Positions 22,501-34,741 of a DNA stretch of 64,000 nt are shown here, one piece after another. The notes under the pieces were generated by a model, which saw nothing but the letters and a program-made list of their open reading frames with translations, was not told where the DNA came from and did no database searches. The DNA lies in contig NW_012236503.1 of the NCBI RefSeq assembly GCF_000787575.1, forward strand, positions 186,001-250,000, in the 5' to 3' direction. Made by a program: the position numbers and the translations under genes. Within the stretch, counting starts at the first letter, position 1, and the number at the start of each line of letters is the position of its first letter. The stretch comes from Acytostelium subglobosum LB1 (taxonomy: Eukaryota; Evosea; Eumycetozoa; Acytosteliales; Acytosteliaceae).

Positions 22501-25500
22501 TGTACTGCACGTTATTCGGATCATTGTTGCAGGCGGTAGAGTAATAAACGAAGCACTCACTCCATGCGCCCCTGCTCTCAAACTCCATGATCTTCTCATC
22601 AAACGATGGATTGGTATTGAGCAATGACAATCCGACCAATCCATCAATGTCATTCAAGTCATGATATATCTTCTGCAATGTGGTCATGTTGTTGTTGATC
22701 ACCAACTCCCTGCTTTGATTCCTTTGTGTGAATTATGATGCATTAGTGATGCGTTTGGCATGTGACTGATCATTGATTACTGGACTTACTTGGTATCGAT
22801 CTCCTTCCTGATGTATGACTCCATGTGAAGAAGTGATGAGGATAGGGCACCACAGCGGAGTGAGGCGGAGGATAGCAGGAGCTCGGGGATGCCTCCAAGG
22901 AAGGTCTCGATGGTGTTAATGGCGTTGGGGGTGTTGGATGAACTCTTGGGCGACACCTTCTTGGCGTTGGTAACATCCTTCATCTTCTTGTTGCGACCGT
23001 CCACCCAGCGTGTGAGTGCCGTTGTAATCTCAAACACTCGCTGTGTGCACATCTGGCCATTCTCCGATGACAGGTCCGTATCATTCTTGAGTACCTCTAG
23101 CATCTCCACTTGGATACCCATAATATCGTCTTGCGTGCCAAACTCAAACACGTTCATGATCAAGTATGGCAACAAGTAATGACATATCTTGACGTAGTCC
23201 CTTATGATTCCACTGAGTGAGAGAGTGATGGCTGAGGGTTAGTGAGGGTTGGGGAATGAGGGAGAGGGCAATAACATACCGGCATGCATTGAATATTGGC
23301 TCGTAGGAACCTTTGGTATGCTTGATGAGGTCGATGACCCAGCTGGACAGCCACTTCTTGTAAAGGACTTTGGGCTTGAAGAATGCACCGTCACGCTCGG
23401 CGGTGGGCTTGGCATCGGTCAATGAGTACTCTGATGTGAGGTAGGGCATGAGGATCTCCTTGACCTCATTGTTAAAGTGATTCCACAGGTCCTTGCCCTC
23501 TTGTGTTCGGTTCATTGGCTCAGCTACACATCCACATGTCTTGAGAATCTCCTGTATGGCATAGGCTGCACGGTCTTGTGGTGTGGGGTTGCTGGGCGAG
23601 CCAACAAAGCGGACAAGATACTCCACGATGAGGTCCTGCGCGATGGTAGATCGGTTCTTCTCCTCGAGCGCTTCGCTGCGCAGTGTAAAGTCAAACTTCT
23701 CTGGATCGATGGCGCCCAGCTCGCCCAGACACTCGGTGAAGGCCACTTGCACCTTCTGGAAGGGGTCGCGGCATCCAATCAGCAGTGCCTTGGTCAGCAC
23801 CGAGATGATGGGAGTGCCAGTGCCGTCCAGTCTGAGATTGTTGACGACCAGGTGATGGAGCTCGCTGCGGTGCTCGCGTAGTATGCTGCGCAGTCTGTTC
23901 AAAGTCATGACCTTGACGTCGATGCTCTCATTGTCAAACAGCTGCATGAGCAACGTGATCTGCTGCAGGTAGGGCATGTTTCCAGTCGACTTGTTCAGCA
24001 CCTCGATCACCTTGTGCAGGGCGGGGTAGTCGCGTGGCAAGAAGGGGATCGTGTGGAAGAATGGCTGCAGGCTGGCGCCCTTGGTGATGATCAGATACTC
24101 AAAGATCTCGGCCGCGGCTTCTTGATTGCCAGGGACAAAGGGCAGCACGGAGAATAGGATGAGATTGAGGATGGGGCCGACCGAGTTGATGTCCAGCTTC
24201 TTGACAAACTTGGACCAGATCTGGATGGCCTTGAGCTCGAGCGGGGTCTTGAGCGTGAGCTTGAGGAATGCCATGATCTTGGGCCGGAATGAGTTGACCG
24301 CGTAGCCAATGAACTCGAGCAGACGCTCAAACGCGCGCAGCATGCCCTCCTTGTCGGCCATAGTCTTTTGGCGATTGGTCATGATTGATGTGAAGAAGTC
24401 CATCGTACCCAGGAAGTCTTTGATGAGGCTGTGCTCAAAAGGCATGGCAGAGATGGGCGCGGTCAGTCGCTGTTGGAGGAGATGGGCCGACTTGAGAGCT
24501 GAGACCGCCTGGGCTTCGCGTGCTTCATCACCGAGATTGAGTGTGAGTTGGTAGATGAAGCGACGAGGTACCGACTGGATGAGTGCGGTCACATCCCTGT
24601 CGACCTTTTCAGCTACATAGGTGATGGTGCTGGTCAGTGTCTCCTGGATGGTGCACGTCATGAAGATGTGTTCAAAGACCGAGCAGATGAGCAGGTCGGA
24701 CTCGGCCACGCTCTTGAGGTCAAAGTAGCGCTTCAGCTCGTTGAGCACGTCCTCGCACTTGCCCGTGAACAGGCTGGGCAGCACGTAGGGGACGGTGATG
24801 TTGATCAGCGCAGACAGATTGGTCTTGAGCACTCGCGAGGCCAGCTCCTCCAGCACCGTCACATTCTTGGCCAGGTGCATAATGATCAGCGGGTAGAGTG
24901 TTGGCGCGAGGTAGTTGATCAACTGCTTGGTTGTCATGGTCTTGCTGCGCGTGACCTGCTCCAGCTCGTCAAAGCCCAGACCGCGCAGCAGGGGCGTACG
25001 GCCCAGACATTCGATGAGATTGCAAATGATGAGCAAGAAGTACGATGTGTCAATGTCGATCAGCTTGGCGAGCTTTCCAAACAGGCTCACCATTGACGCT
25101 ATGACGCCCTCGCTCACACCAGAGTCGCTCGGCCACATTGGCCTCAATCGCTGGAATAGCGGCATCAATGTGATGTCCTTGGAAACAGACGTGTCGCGCT
25201 TGACCAGTGTGATGATGCATTTGATGATCGCACGACGAATAATCTCATCATTGTCTCTGAGCAACGAGAAGTGATCGTCCAAGAATCTGCCAACAAACTC
25301 GCTTTTGACAATGTTTGATTGATGGCCAATGTATGATCGCAATGTGTTGTTGATGTAGTGATACCTGAGAAGCGGAGATGAATTCCCGTCGTCGAGAAGT
25401 GTACTAAACAGTGGGCCACCAGCTCCAGCACCCCCAGTGCTGTCACTGCCGTCACTGGGAGACATGGGCTTGGCGACGACAGGCACCGGCTTCAGATGGA

Positions 25501-27957
25501 TCAGCATGAGGTCGTCCTGCTTGCGAAACTGGCAAGGACAGCGCGGGTACCAGATGGTCTTGGTGCAGCCAGAGTTGAGTAGTGGGCTGTTGTCGACCAG
25601 ACTGTCAAAAGTGAAGGGGCGCTGAGAGATAACGTTGGTCTTGTTGATGACCACTTCGGCAGGGTAGCGCTTGGCAAACTCGGGTGAGATCTGGAAGTTG
25701 CAGTGATCACCCTGGATACAGGACAGGTGGCCAGTGATGAGTGCGATCATCTGGAGTATTAGCGGGTCGCTTGTGTTCCTACATTCGCCCACCAACTTGT
25801 TGAGCGTGTCGATGGTTGTCGCGATGATAGAGTCGTTGATCGCGCTGTTTGTGCTCGTCAAACTGACCAAGAACAAGGGGATGAGTGCAATAAAGTCCAA
25901 TGATACGCGAAGACTCTGAGGTGTCTGGGCCGTTGGCAGCAGGGACTTGAGCGCCTGCTCATAGATCAGTCGACGCTCTTCAAAGTAAAAGGTACTTGGG
26001 GTCCAGGCCAAAAGGGCCATGCACTGGACTTTGATTGACTCAAAGTCTTTGGGGTCGGCGGCCTTGAATATGAGCGAGTGGTTCCATGGCAAGAATGAGA
26101 GATTGAAGATGCAGTCCAACGTGAACTTGAACTGGCTGCCCAGCGATGAGGTCAGGTCGATGTTGGGATGCACGACATCCATCAGCACATGAAGACACAG
26201 CGCCAGCATCTGAGACACGACGGCGATCTGCCCGCCCGTCAGTTCCTTCTGCGCGATGACCACCTCGTAGAAGTCGTTGATGTGCTGGATGAACAGTTCG
26301 AGTAGGTTGTTGAGGTTCTCGTGGTACTCCTTGCAGATGCGGAACACCGTGCCAAAGCTGCAGACAAACTGCGAGATGCGCGTCAGGCTCGCTGGCGTGG
26401 CGTTGGCAAATGTGTCAAAGGGGAAAGACTGCGCCAGCAGCAACAGACGATTGAGGAGCACCGATGAGAACTGGTCGATGGTACCATTGATGGTGACGCG
26501 ATTGTCGATCGAGTAGTCAAACACCACCTTGAAGCACTTATACAGCTCGCTCTGTATCTGATCATCGTTGAGAAACGGAAGCATATTTACAATTGACAGA
26601 TGTACTGGCGGTGACAGTGATAGCAGGCGTTGATATAGTTGACAGAAGGTTCGCTATATGATGGTCATTGTTAGTGAGTGTGGCCAAGTCTTGGTCATGG
26701 TCATTGATTGTCTTTGGCTTACCTTCAGTGGCGTGGATTTGCTCGTGGATAGGATGTAGGTAATGCGTTGGACAATGAGCTCGGCAAAAGAGCAATAGTC
26801 CTTGTCGTTGATTGATTGTGAAAGAGTACGAAGAGATTGAGCAAGCTTGTGTTCGGCATCATGATCATTGGATGTCACTACATATTGTAATGTAAGTAGC
26901 AACGATTCGAACAGATCAACATTGACGCCTTCAGGTCGTTCATAAGTATAGAATGCATTGATAGTATTGAGAGAGGTCTGGTGCGAGTAGCGATGTAAGT
27001 ATGATTGATTGATTGATTGAGTGAGAGTTGGATGGAGACACATACTTTGATGAGATATACATTGTTGTTGTAACACTTGATGTTACGTAGGATGTTCGAG
27101 ACGATGTACCAGTAGGGCGCGATGACACTTGTGAGCATTTGGGTGTTGGACTCGAATGTTGAACATATCGCGTTGAGCATGCCAGCGAGTATTGATATGA
27201 GCATGTCCAATGATGTGATTGGTATGATGATGCCATCATTAGCATTTGTTTGTCTTTGTTGTTGTTGGGTGTTCTGTGGCTGTTGTTGTGTACTGCCTCC
27301 ATCGATAACAACCAATGACTTGTTGTTGACTAGGTTGTCGAGCAAGAGGAATGACATTGATCGTGTGTTGACGAATGATGATGATAGCTCGCAATAACAT
27401 TTGAGTAGTACGGGGTAGGTGAGCTGCTGCCTCGACATGCACTCGGCCACCTCTTGTAGATCGTTGAACATCGTGGCAGTCTCTGTAATGAACAGCGACA
27501 GCACATGCAGGTGTTGGAACAGAAGATTGATGACGGCGCGTATAGTGCTGACGAGGTTGTCGAGCAGAGATGCGTCGCGTACATGTCCGGCACTCGCCAA
27601 GAACGGGATGAGTTTGAAGAGGTAGAAGCAGATGGAGTCGGCGTCGCCGATCCACTGGCCATTGGGCAGCTTCTGTATCATCATGCGAATGAGCTGGACG
27701 ATCTGGTTGACGTCCTGGATGGAGCCCGTCATCATGAGATGTGTGTTGATGAGCTCGGGCAGCAGCGAGCGTATCTGGGCCACTTGCTCCACATGCTTCT
27801 GGCTCTGTTTTGCCGCGTTGCCACTCTGTTGCTGTCCACTCTTTTGACGTGCGCTCGAGTGATGATGTTGTTGATAGATGTCCTGTATCAGTGTGACCAA
27901 TGTAGCTATAATATGATCTTTATCATTGATGTTTGGTGTAGATTGTGCTGCTGCCAT
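19587..27957 (-). CDS. atr1: ATR checkpoint kinase (PI3K-like protein kinase)
   Basis: Seven exons (27046-27957, 26723-26977, 23280-26653, 22790-23212, 21582-22709, 21222-21513, 19587-21134) give 2643 aa, almost exactly the length of human ATR. HEAT-type helical repeats fill the N-terminal half. A UME domain lies near 1440-1490, the FAT domain at about 1800-2240 (NWEKGHFYLGKFYD), the kinase at about 2300-2590 and FATC at the end (NLSEMYNGWAAWL). Catalytic GLGDRHGENILFD and activation-segment HVDINCVFWKGKTF...VPFRLT are ATR-specific and intact. It should sense RPA-coated single-stranded DNA through an ATRIP partner and signal through Chk1-type kinases. Donors are GTATGT or GTAAGT except GTAAGC after exon 2. 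All seven joins keep the frame. A Gln-rich insert lies near residue 225. Confidence 0.95.
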
Positions 27958-28304
27958 TGTTATTATCTGTATCTGTATCTGTTTGAGTACAGCCAGCCAG
28001 TCGTGAACTAAACAATGAAAGAATGAACTTTACTTGTTTTCTTGTCCATTCAATTCTTAGAAAAAATCAAAACTTCGGAAAAGTTGAGTGAGTGGGATAG
28101 TTCCAACAAGTAGTTGATTGAATCTCTTTGTCGGTCGTCAATTCTCACCATCATTATAAAGACAAATGACAACTTCACACAATCAATGATAATGAGTGAT
28201 TGATTGAAGGAATGAAGTTTGAGAAGAGAGAGACTTAACAAACAAGGAAAAGATAAGTAGGTACTATATATATTCATTATTCTTTTCTATCCAACTACAA
28301 AATA
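27958..28304. other. Divergent upstream region of ATR and the small charged ORF
   Basis: An AT-rich gap of 347 bases separates the minus-strand ATR start from a plus-strand small ORF. It contains CTTCGGAAAAG near 28073 and TGATTGATTGA runs. It presumably holds the ATR promoter. No RNA gene was recognised. Confidence 0.4.
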
Positions 28305-28580
28305 ATGAACGATAATAATAATAGAGGATCAACATCCTCTAGTGGCCAATCGGAATTCTTAGAGGTAGCTAGAATGTTTTGTCAATTCTTTGATACTATG
28401 TCTAGATTACAGAGAGAGGAAGATAGAGAACAAAGAAAAGCCGATAGGGAGGAAAGAGAAGCGGAAAGGGAGGAAAGAAAAGCCGATAGAGAGGAAAGAA
28501 GAAGTGATCAAGTATGTATATTTCCAAATGATTTCAATGAAGAGCTCTTCCATAAACTAATAATACCATGGTGCCACTAG
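28305..28580 (+). CDS. Small charged ORF with RE/RK heptad-like repeats, unknown
   Basis: The open frame is 91 aa. A GTATGT donor at 28512 suggests the real exon ends at Gln69 and continues elsewhere, but the next exon could not be fixed. The start (MNDNNNRGSTSSSGQSEFLEVARMFCQFFDTMSRLQ) is followed by a strongly charged helix made of ADREERE/AEREERK units. It looks like a coiled coil. There is no recognised domain. It could be a genuine short gene, the first exon of a longer one, or part of an old mobile element, since the next gene carries an integrase-type zinc finger. Evidence for any of these is weak. Confidence 0.4.
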   Translation: MNDNNNRGSTSSSGQSEFLEVARMFCQFFDTMSRLQREEDREQRKADREEREAEREERKADREERRSDQVCIFPNDFNEELFHKLIIPWCH

Positions 28581-28896
28581 CTATCATCAGGAGTTCTCAC
28601 ACATGGAGAGGTCCTATGTATTATGTGAGCTATACTGATCTTCTTGAACTTGACCTATATTTCTACCATCTACTTCTTCAGAGATAGGCAATAATATTAT
28701 TGCCATCAATCAATCACACTACTACCGCCATATTCGCCTACATTCACTACACCCCAATCCATCAATCCATCAATCCATCAATCCATCAATCCATCAAACC
28801 ATCCAATGGACTTATGCCAGCCACCTACAAAATAAAGCTAGACCTGGATCGATTGATTGAGTGAGTGTAGCTTGTGTTGGTCCTAAACCTGGATCT
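28581..28896. other. Intergenic with CAATCCAT tandem repeat
   Basis: Five contiguous copies of CAATCCAT lie at 28755-28794. The rest is AT-rich and includes the 3' end of the minus-strand zinc-finger gene. No gene is visible. Confidence 0.5.
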
Positions 28897-30614
28897 TCAT
28901 TTGACGTTATCTTGGCGCGCCTGTCTGTCATCACAATGATCACTACTGTCTTCAAGATGGTTGAGTTGTTGAGGCTGTGGAGTGGCACCCTGCAGCGCTT
29001 GGAGGATGTCACTCAACAGCTGGGAGTGTTTGTCCAACTTGTCGTGCAGGAGTCTGGACTCCTTATCGATCCTGTCGTTCAGCTCTTTGGTCTGTCGGTC
29101 CAGTCGCTCAGAGATGTCGCACGAGAGTGTGGCCTGCTGCTGCTTGGACCACTTCAAGTCCTTTTGTTGTTGGTTCTGTATGCTTGCGATGACGTCGACA
29201 AATGTATCGATGCTGGCCTTGATTGGTGCAATGGCGTCGTACTCTATCACTTGTTGGTAACTTGATGGCATGATTGGCGATGAGTCGCCACTCTGTGGAG
29301 ACAGTCTAGATGTAGACATTGATGGTGGTGAGTGAATACCTGTTGGCGTTGATGGTATTGGTGATGGTAATGGTGATTGTGATTGTAAATGTGATTGTGA
29401 ATGTGATGGTGATGATGCGGTCCAAATCGATGATGGTTTGGTTGGTGCTGGTAATTGAATGATTGATTGATGTCGTTGCTGCAACGACATTGACATTGTC
29501 GCCTGAGATTGAGGTGATTGTGTTGGTGATGGTATGGTCCAAGTCGATTGCATTGATGATGATGACGATGATGTTGGTGACTTGGTTGTGAAGTTGCTCC
29601 TAGGCTTCTTGAAGTGTTGTTGATGTTCTGATAATGATGATGATGGGGATTGGGATGGTGATGATCCCGTTTGATTGTGGCTGAATACATGGCCATCCCT
29701 CTTGCCCTTGCCACTTCCAGTACTGCTTCGTTTGTTGTTGTTGTTGTTGAGTCTGTCGTCTGAGTATTCTCCCAACTCCTCATTCTCTTCGATTCGATTA
29801 ATCTTGAGTTGTCCAGGAGTAGCAGGAGTAGTAGGAAGAGGAGGAGGAGAACTGCCAGCCCTCTGTAATTGTGAGCCAATCGTTTGGAATCTATATAGCA
29901 TGCTTTGATCTGCTGCGGGAGAGTCGAGTGTGTTCTCCTCGTCACAACTATCAATCCTCTCCTCGCTCTCTGAGTGATCACTGTCGTCGTCCGTCAAGTT
30001 TGTGATGGCACCGCCCGTCTCCAATGTAGCTGTGTTCTGCGTCGTCATCTGTCTCTTCCTACTACTACACACATCACAATGACTAAGATACTCTGACACA
30101 GACTTGGTCATTCCAAACCAATTGTACCTCTCTTTGATTGAGTGATTGAGTGATCATTAAGTCAGTGTCGTTCATTCATTCGTTCAATCAAATGATCAAT
30201 CAATCAAACATACCTTTGAGATGCTTTGTCATTGCATCTCTACCTCTATGTCTGCCACCTTCACCAAGGTAGTGAGCATCATGCATCACCTTCTCATAAC
30301 TAGACATCAACAACACCTCTCTATACTCTCTAGTGCTACTCTGTGTATCCCCATGTTTGGCTATAATGATTGATTGATTGATCGATTGAATGATTGATTG
30401 AATGAGTGAGTAAGTGTACATCACTGATATAATGACATAGTATAGACATACCATCTGTTTGTATTGACCTATATAGTTTGTTGTTTACTACTCTGTAGCA
30501 TTCACTCTTGAAGAACTTGTGATAGTCTGTGCCACGATACTTCTGAGGCAGCACTCTTGCCTCAGGCGGTAGATTGAAGTAATATACAAGTGCTTGGGCT
30601 AATTCATCCTCCAT
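28897..30614 (-). CDS. Host gene with domesticated integrase-type (H2C2) zinc finger and coiled-coil tail
   Basis: Three exons (30452-30614, 30214-30360, 28897-30131) give 514 aa, and the gene looks whole. The N-terminal 150 residues resemble the zinc-binding region of retroelement integrases: VNNKLYRSI, VLLMSSYEKVMHDAHYLGEGGRHRG, then after the second intron RYNWFGMTKSVSEYLSHCDVC, with the His, His, Cys, Cys ligands in place. No integrase core, reverse transcriptase, protease, capsid or terminal repeat is present, and host-type introns split the domain, so this is a captured domain in a cellular gene, comparable in principle with GIN1-like genes. The rest is an acidic segment, a long Ser/Pro/Gln-rich region and a final coiled coil (DISERLDRQTKELNDRIDKE). 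Function unknown. DNA or protein binding is plausible. Confidence 0.75.
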
Positions 30615-30920
30615 CTTGATATACTTGATATATATGAGCCTGTATGTCTATCTCTATCTGTATATATACAAACGGGGATGGAGTGAATGAGTAAAGTCTA
30701 CAAACAATCAATCATTCATCATCACACTTTCGCGCGACTTTTCAAACTTTGGTAAAGGTCCCATAAATTCAAACTTTCAACACATCTAGATTGACATTCA
30801 ATCAGATGATGTTCATAATCATTCATTAATTCGTTCATTAATATAATTACATTACATTCATTATATATATATACATATGAACAACACCAATAGGTTGTTG
30901 TTGTAGATGAGTTAAAGACA
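30615..30920. promoter_or_regulatory. Divergent promoter of zinc-finger gene and Integrator subunit 8
   Basis: The 306 bases between the two starts contain CTTTTCAAACTTTG (30738-30751), which recurs upstream of the membrane protein gene at 55042, a CGCGCGA patch at 30731, and AT-rich flanks of TATATATA type on both sides. Confidence 0.45.
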
Positions 30921-33900
30921 ATGAAGGGCGACAGAATGCCAGTTATACAGTCGCCAATTGCACTTGCAATTGGTGAAGACTACACAGATCAATGGTTAGA
31001 GTTCTTACTTGATACTTCAAAGTTACAACAACATGTATGTATACATTCAAGTTTGTTTGTTTGAATGATTGAATAAACGATCACTGACTATATCCACAAT
31101 CAATCAATCAATGTAGCTTGTAGCATTAAAGACGAATACAAGTAATCATCCTAATGATACTTATTTGATAAAGACATTTATGAAACAGTATGATAAGTGC
31201 ATGGCATCACAACAGAGTGGACGTGCAAAGGCGTTGTTGGCATTGACTGTCATGGTAGTGACATCGCTAGATTATACATTGGAGCAGTTTGAGAATATAG
31301 TGCCAAACAAGTATCAACGTTTAGTGTTGGAGGAGTTGAACGAGTCATTCATAAGCGTCACACATCATCATACATCAACATCGGACGCGGAGAGTACGTC
31401 ACCTCCGACGACGACGACGTCGTACCATCAATCATTCGAACCATATCTACATCGATGGATCATTAGAGGCGTGATCAAGGGCACGCCACTCAAGTATCTA
31501 TTGCCACAGTCATCGATTGTGGCTGTTGCCAATGGTTCAACGTCTCCGCCACAGCAGCCACCCCCTTCCTCGACAACGACGCCACCGGGCTCTCCATCGT
31601 CCCCACCACCAACACCTCCACAGTTCATGGCCAATCAGACTGCGGCAGCCTCGAGCACACAGACGGCGGAACAGGCCAACCTTCAGGCGGGCGCGCCACT
31701 CAATGATATGTTGGACAAGTCGACCGAATACCTAATCAACTGGGTCAAGCAATGGCGCACCACTCAACAACTATCAGTCGCTCACATCATGATTGAGCTT
31801 GGCGAGTTGTCGTTCTACCGCAACGACTACATTGAAGCGCGTCAATACTTCAACGAAGCGCACACCTACACCAATGATCCCAAGACTATCCCAGAGTATG
31901 TGTAATTGATTGATTGATCGATTGTGTGATCACATGGACTGACCCTCATCTCCTCCCTCAGCTTCAAGGACTCTGACAGGATACAAGCATTCCTTATTGC
32001 ATGTGACTCGATGGATATGTATAAGAAGGCGACACCAGCATCAACACCTCATATACGAGCGTCGTCAACACCTCAGAGTAGGTTGGAGATTGCACTGGCA
32101 GAGGGCGATCACAAGTCAATACTTCAAATATTGTTCATCGATATATATGACCAATCCTCAACCATTGACAATCAGTTGAGGGCCAACCTGTTACATGACC
32201 CACTGCTCCCCGTATCCATTCAACGCAAATTACGATGCTACAACTTCTTAAAGCTGACTGTACATGGAGAACTGGATAATGCAAGGACTTGTGTGGACTG
32301 CGATGTTGAAAGCATTGACTTCTTATTTATGACGGTGGTGGCATTGTTGGAGACGACAATGGATAACATTGGCCGTTCAAGATTGGAGTTTATGTTGAAT
32401 TGGCTAGGACTTGATCTGGTCAACAATGGCACCTACTACTGGGACACATTCAAATCCAAAGGTATGATCCACATTGATGACACCTCGGTATCCCTCAATC
32501 AATCACTGACTCTGTCGCAACGTTTCCACCACTCAGTACCATCACTCAAACTTTATAACAAAGATATTGCCCCTGTTGTATCAATTAGACACGACATTTC
32601 ACATACCAATGGACAACATGTTAGCATGGATGAGGACGACGACAAGGAACAACACACCAACAACAACAGCCTGATGTATCATTATAGCCAATTCATGATG
32701 GAGAGACGAGTCGATCGATTGAAGACCTTGCTCCAAGCACTTGTAAATAGACATGCATTCACCAGCCTGCAAGTGGATACGCTTATATCCCGACGAGGCA
32801 ACGCAGCCCTGGCCGCAGGCGACATTGAACTGGCCAACAGCCTGAGCAGTCTGCGGCCTCAGCAAACAGCGACGACGACGCACCTCGAGTTCCACCAGCT
32901 GCTCACCAAGCTCAGCGCCAACGATCACCAAGTGGGTGACAACGAACTGTCGACACTGTTGCAAAAGATTGGACAGGTGCCAAGTTATGCTCATCTGTTG
33001 GCCATCCTCTCGACGCTGTGCAACCAACGCCAATGGCAACATGTGTTGTCGGCCTGCGAGCAACTCAAGATTGCCCAAGCTTCAGTTGCTCCACAACACA
33101 CTGATGTACAACTCATTGATACTGCGGCGTCTTTGGCAACGTTGGCATCAAAGTTGACTGAAGCCGGGTTCATCAATGACTCAGACTCCTCCTCGATGGA
33201 CATGGACATTGATCATGATCGTGATCAGAACACAGTGATTGGTGAGGTTGGAGATTCACTACAATCATTCATTACAAAGGCACAACGAGCCAAACAGTGG
33301 AGTTATCATGCCGACTATCTTGATGGCTGCCATCTGACCACAGAGACCAACAAGTACAGTCTACTGGACTGCATCACAGACGTTTCATTGTTAGAGGTCA
33401 TCGTCCAATTGCTCATTGGCTCATTGGTTAGGATACAGAGAGTGAACAATGTATGTGGTGTCCTGCCTGCTCCTTAATGACTCGTTCACTAACATCAACC
33501 TGTCACAATACAGAACCAGAATGAGATCAACATTGACTATTATGGCAAGGCCGCGATGGCCATGTCCCGTGCATTTGTCATTCCACAAACATCCAATGGG
33601 TATGTATCTCATGATCCTCCCTCCCTGGAATCCCTATCAATCACTCACTCACTCAAACATCAACCTTAGGGATAACCTGGAGTTCATCATTATCGAACTA
33701 CTAATGAACACTTTGATGAAGCTCAGTGTGCGATCGCTGCAGCTTCAACAACCATCTAGCCCGAACAATAAGGTCCGCGACTCGTATAATGGCCACAGCT
33801 TCTGCGCATTGGGCGAGGTATACTTTGAAGCCAAACGATTCGGGGATGCACTGCGCTTCTATCTATTGGGAATGGCAGTCGAGACATCATTCTTTGCAAA

Positions 33901-34372
33901 CAATACGCGCACGACAGAGTTGACACCAGAGATCGAGAAGCTAATACCAAGGATGATGCAGTGTCTTCAATCATTACATTGTCCAGCGCAAGCCGTGGTA
34001 CTGAGCCAGTTCATGCCGACCAATAGCCAGACCTACAGCAACGTGTTCCGAATCATTCAAGAAGAGTTCAACAAGCTTGACACCATCTACTTCCAATACG
34101 TCTGGGACACTGCCATCCTAGAGATACTGATCAACATATCACATCGTGTGAAGGATCACAAGAAGTCATCAATGCTTGTAAGTTGTATATATTCAATCAT
34201 ATGACAACGTGACCAGATCACTCACTCGATCATTCAACTCATTCAACAGACACAACTGATATCGACTCCAATGTTGAATGAGTTCAATCCAATTGAGATC
34301 AAGTCAACATTCATCAAGAATACCAAGAACAACTTCTGGAAGATGCTGTCTAAAGAGTTCTTGTTGTCATGA
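30921..34372 (+). CDS. ints8: Integrator complex subunit 8
   Basis: Six exons (30921-31034, 31117-31895, 31962-33450, 33514-33599, 33670-34177, 34250-34372) give 1032 aa, close to animal INTS8 (about 995). The N-terminal WLEFLLDTSKLQQHL corresponds to the WFEF motif of INTS8, which contacts the PP2A module. TPR-like helical repeats follow (HIMIELGELSFYRNDYIEARQYFNEA). Near the C-terminus SFCALGEVYFEAKRFGDALRFYLLG and YFQYVWDTAILEIL are strongly conserved in the family. A Ser/Thr/Pro insert at about 165-205 is amoeba-specific. It should sit in the Integrator phosphatase module, acting in snRNA 3' processing and promoter-proximal termination in the nucleus. The first exon is fixed by an ATG just after the AT-rich leader. 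Confidence 0.88.
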
Positions 34373-34741
34373 TCGTAGTCATCAAACACTCAATGAATGA
34401 AATACGCGTGATGATGGCCTTTGCTTAGACTTGTCTCGGGTGAAGTAATGGACCCAGTCTACGCGCCCTTCTAATAATAGATGAGTGTCGAGTCGAATGT
34501 CCTTCCATACATGAGACCCATTGGTTTTGATTGATTGCCCACTCGCGGTGACACATGTGACCTCAGACACGCGAGTTCCTTTGGAACTTAACAAAATATC
34601 TGACGAAGGTGTGGCGCGTGATTGACTGATGGACGGGTGGATGGACTGGCGGACAGACGGGTATACCGCCTACGAACACTTTAAGTTCACATTCACTTCA
34701 TTCATTCATTACATACATCACATCGCATCAAATAACAAATA
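34373..34741. other. Intergenic, INTS8 3' region and glycoside hydrolase promoter
   Basis: The middle part (34400-34660) is GC-richer than usual intergenic DNA here, with ACGCGT, TACGCGCCC and GGCGCG patches, but contains no convincing ORF. The final 60 bases are CATT/CATA-rich leader. I could not fold a tRNA or other known RNA from it. Confidence 0.35.

Noticed and set aside
20395-25274. Plus-strand ORFs up to 182 aa inside the ATR gene.
   Set aside because: They are shadows of the ATR coding strand with no recognisable product.
28755-28794. CAATCCAT tandem array considered as a CRISPR-like or centromeric repeat.
   Set aside because: Units are contiguous with no spacers, only five copies occur, and short CAAT microsatellites are common throughout this eukaryotic DNA.
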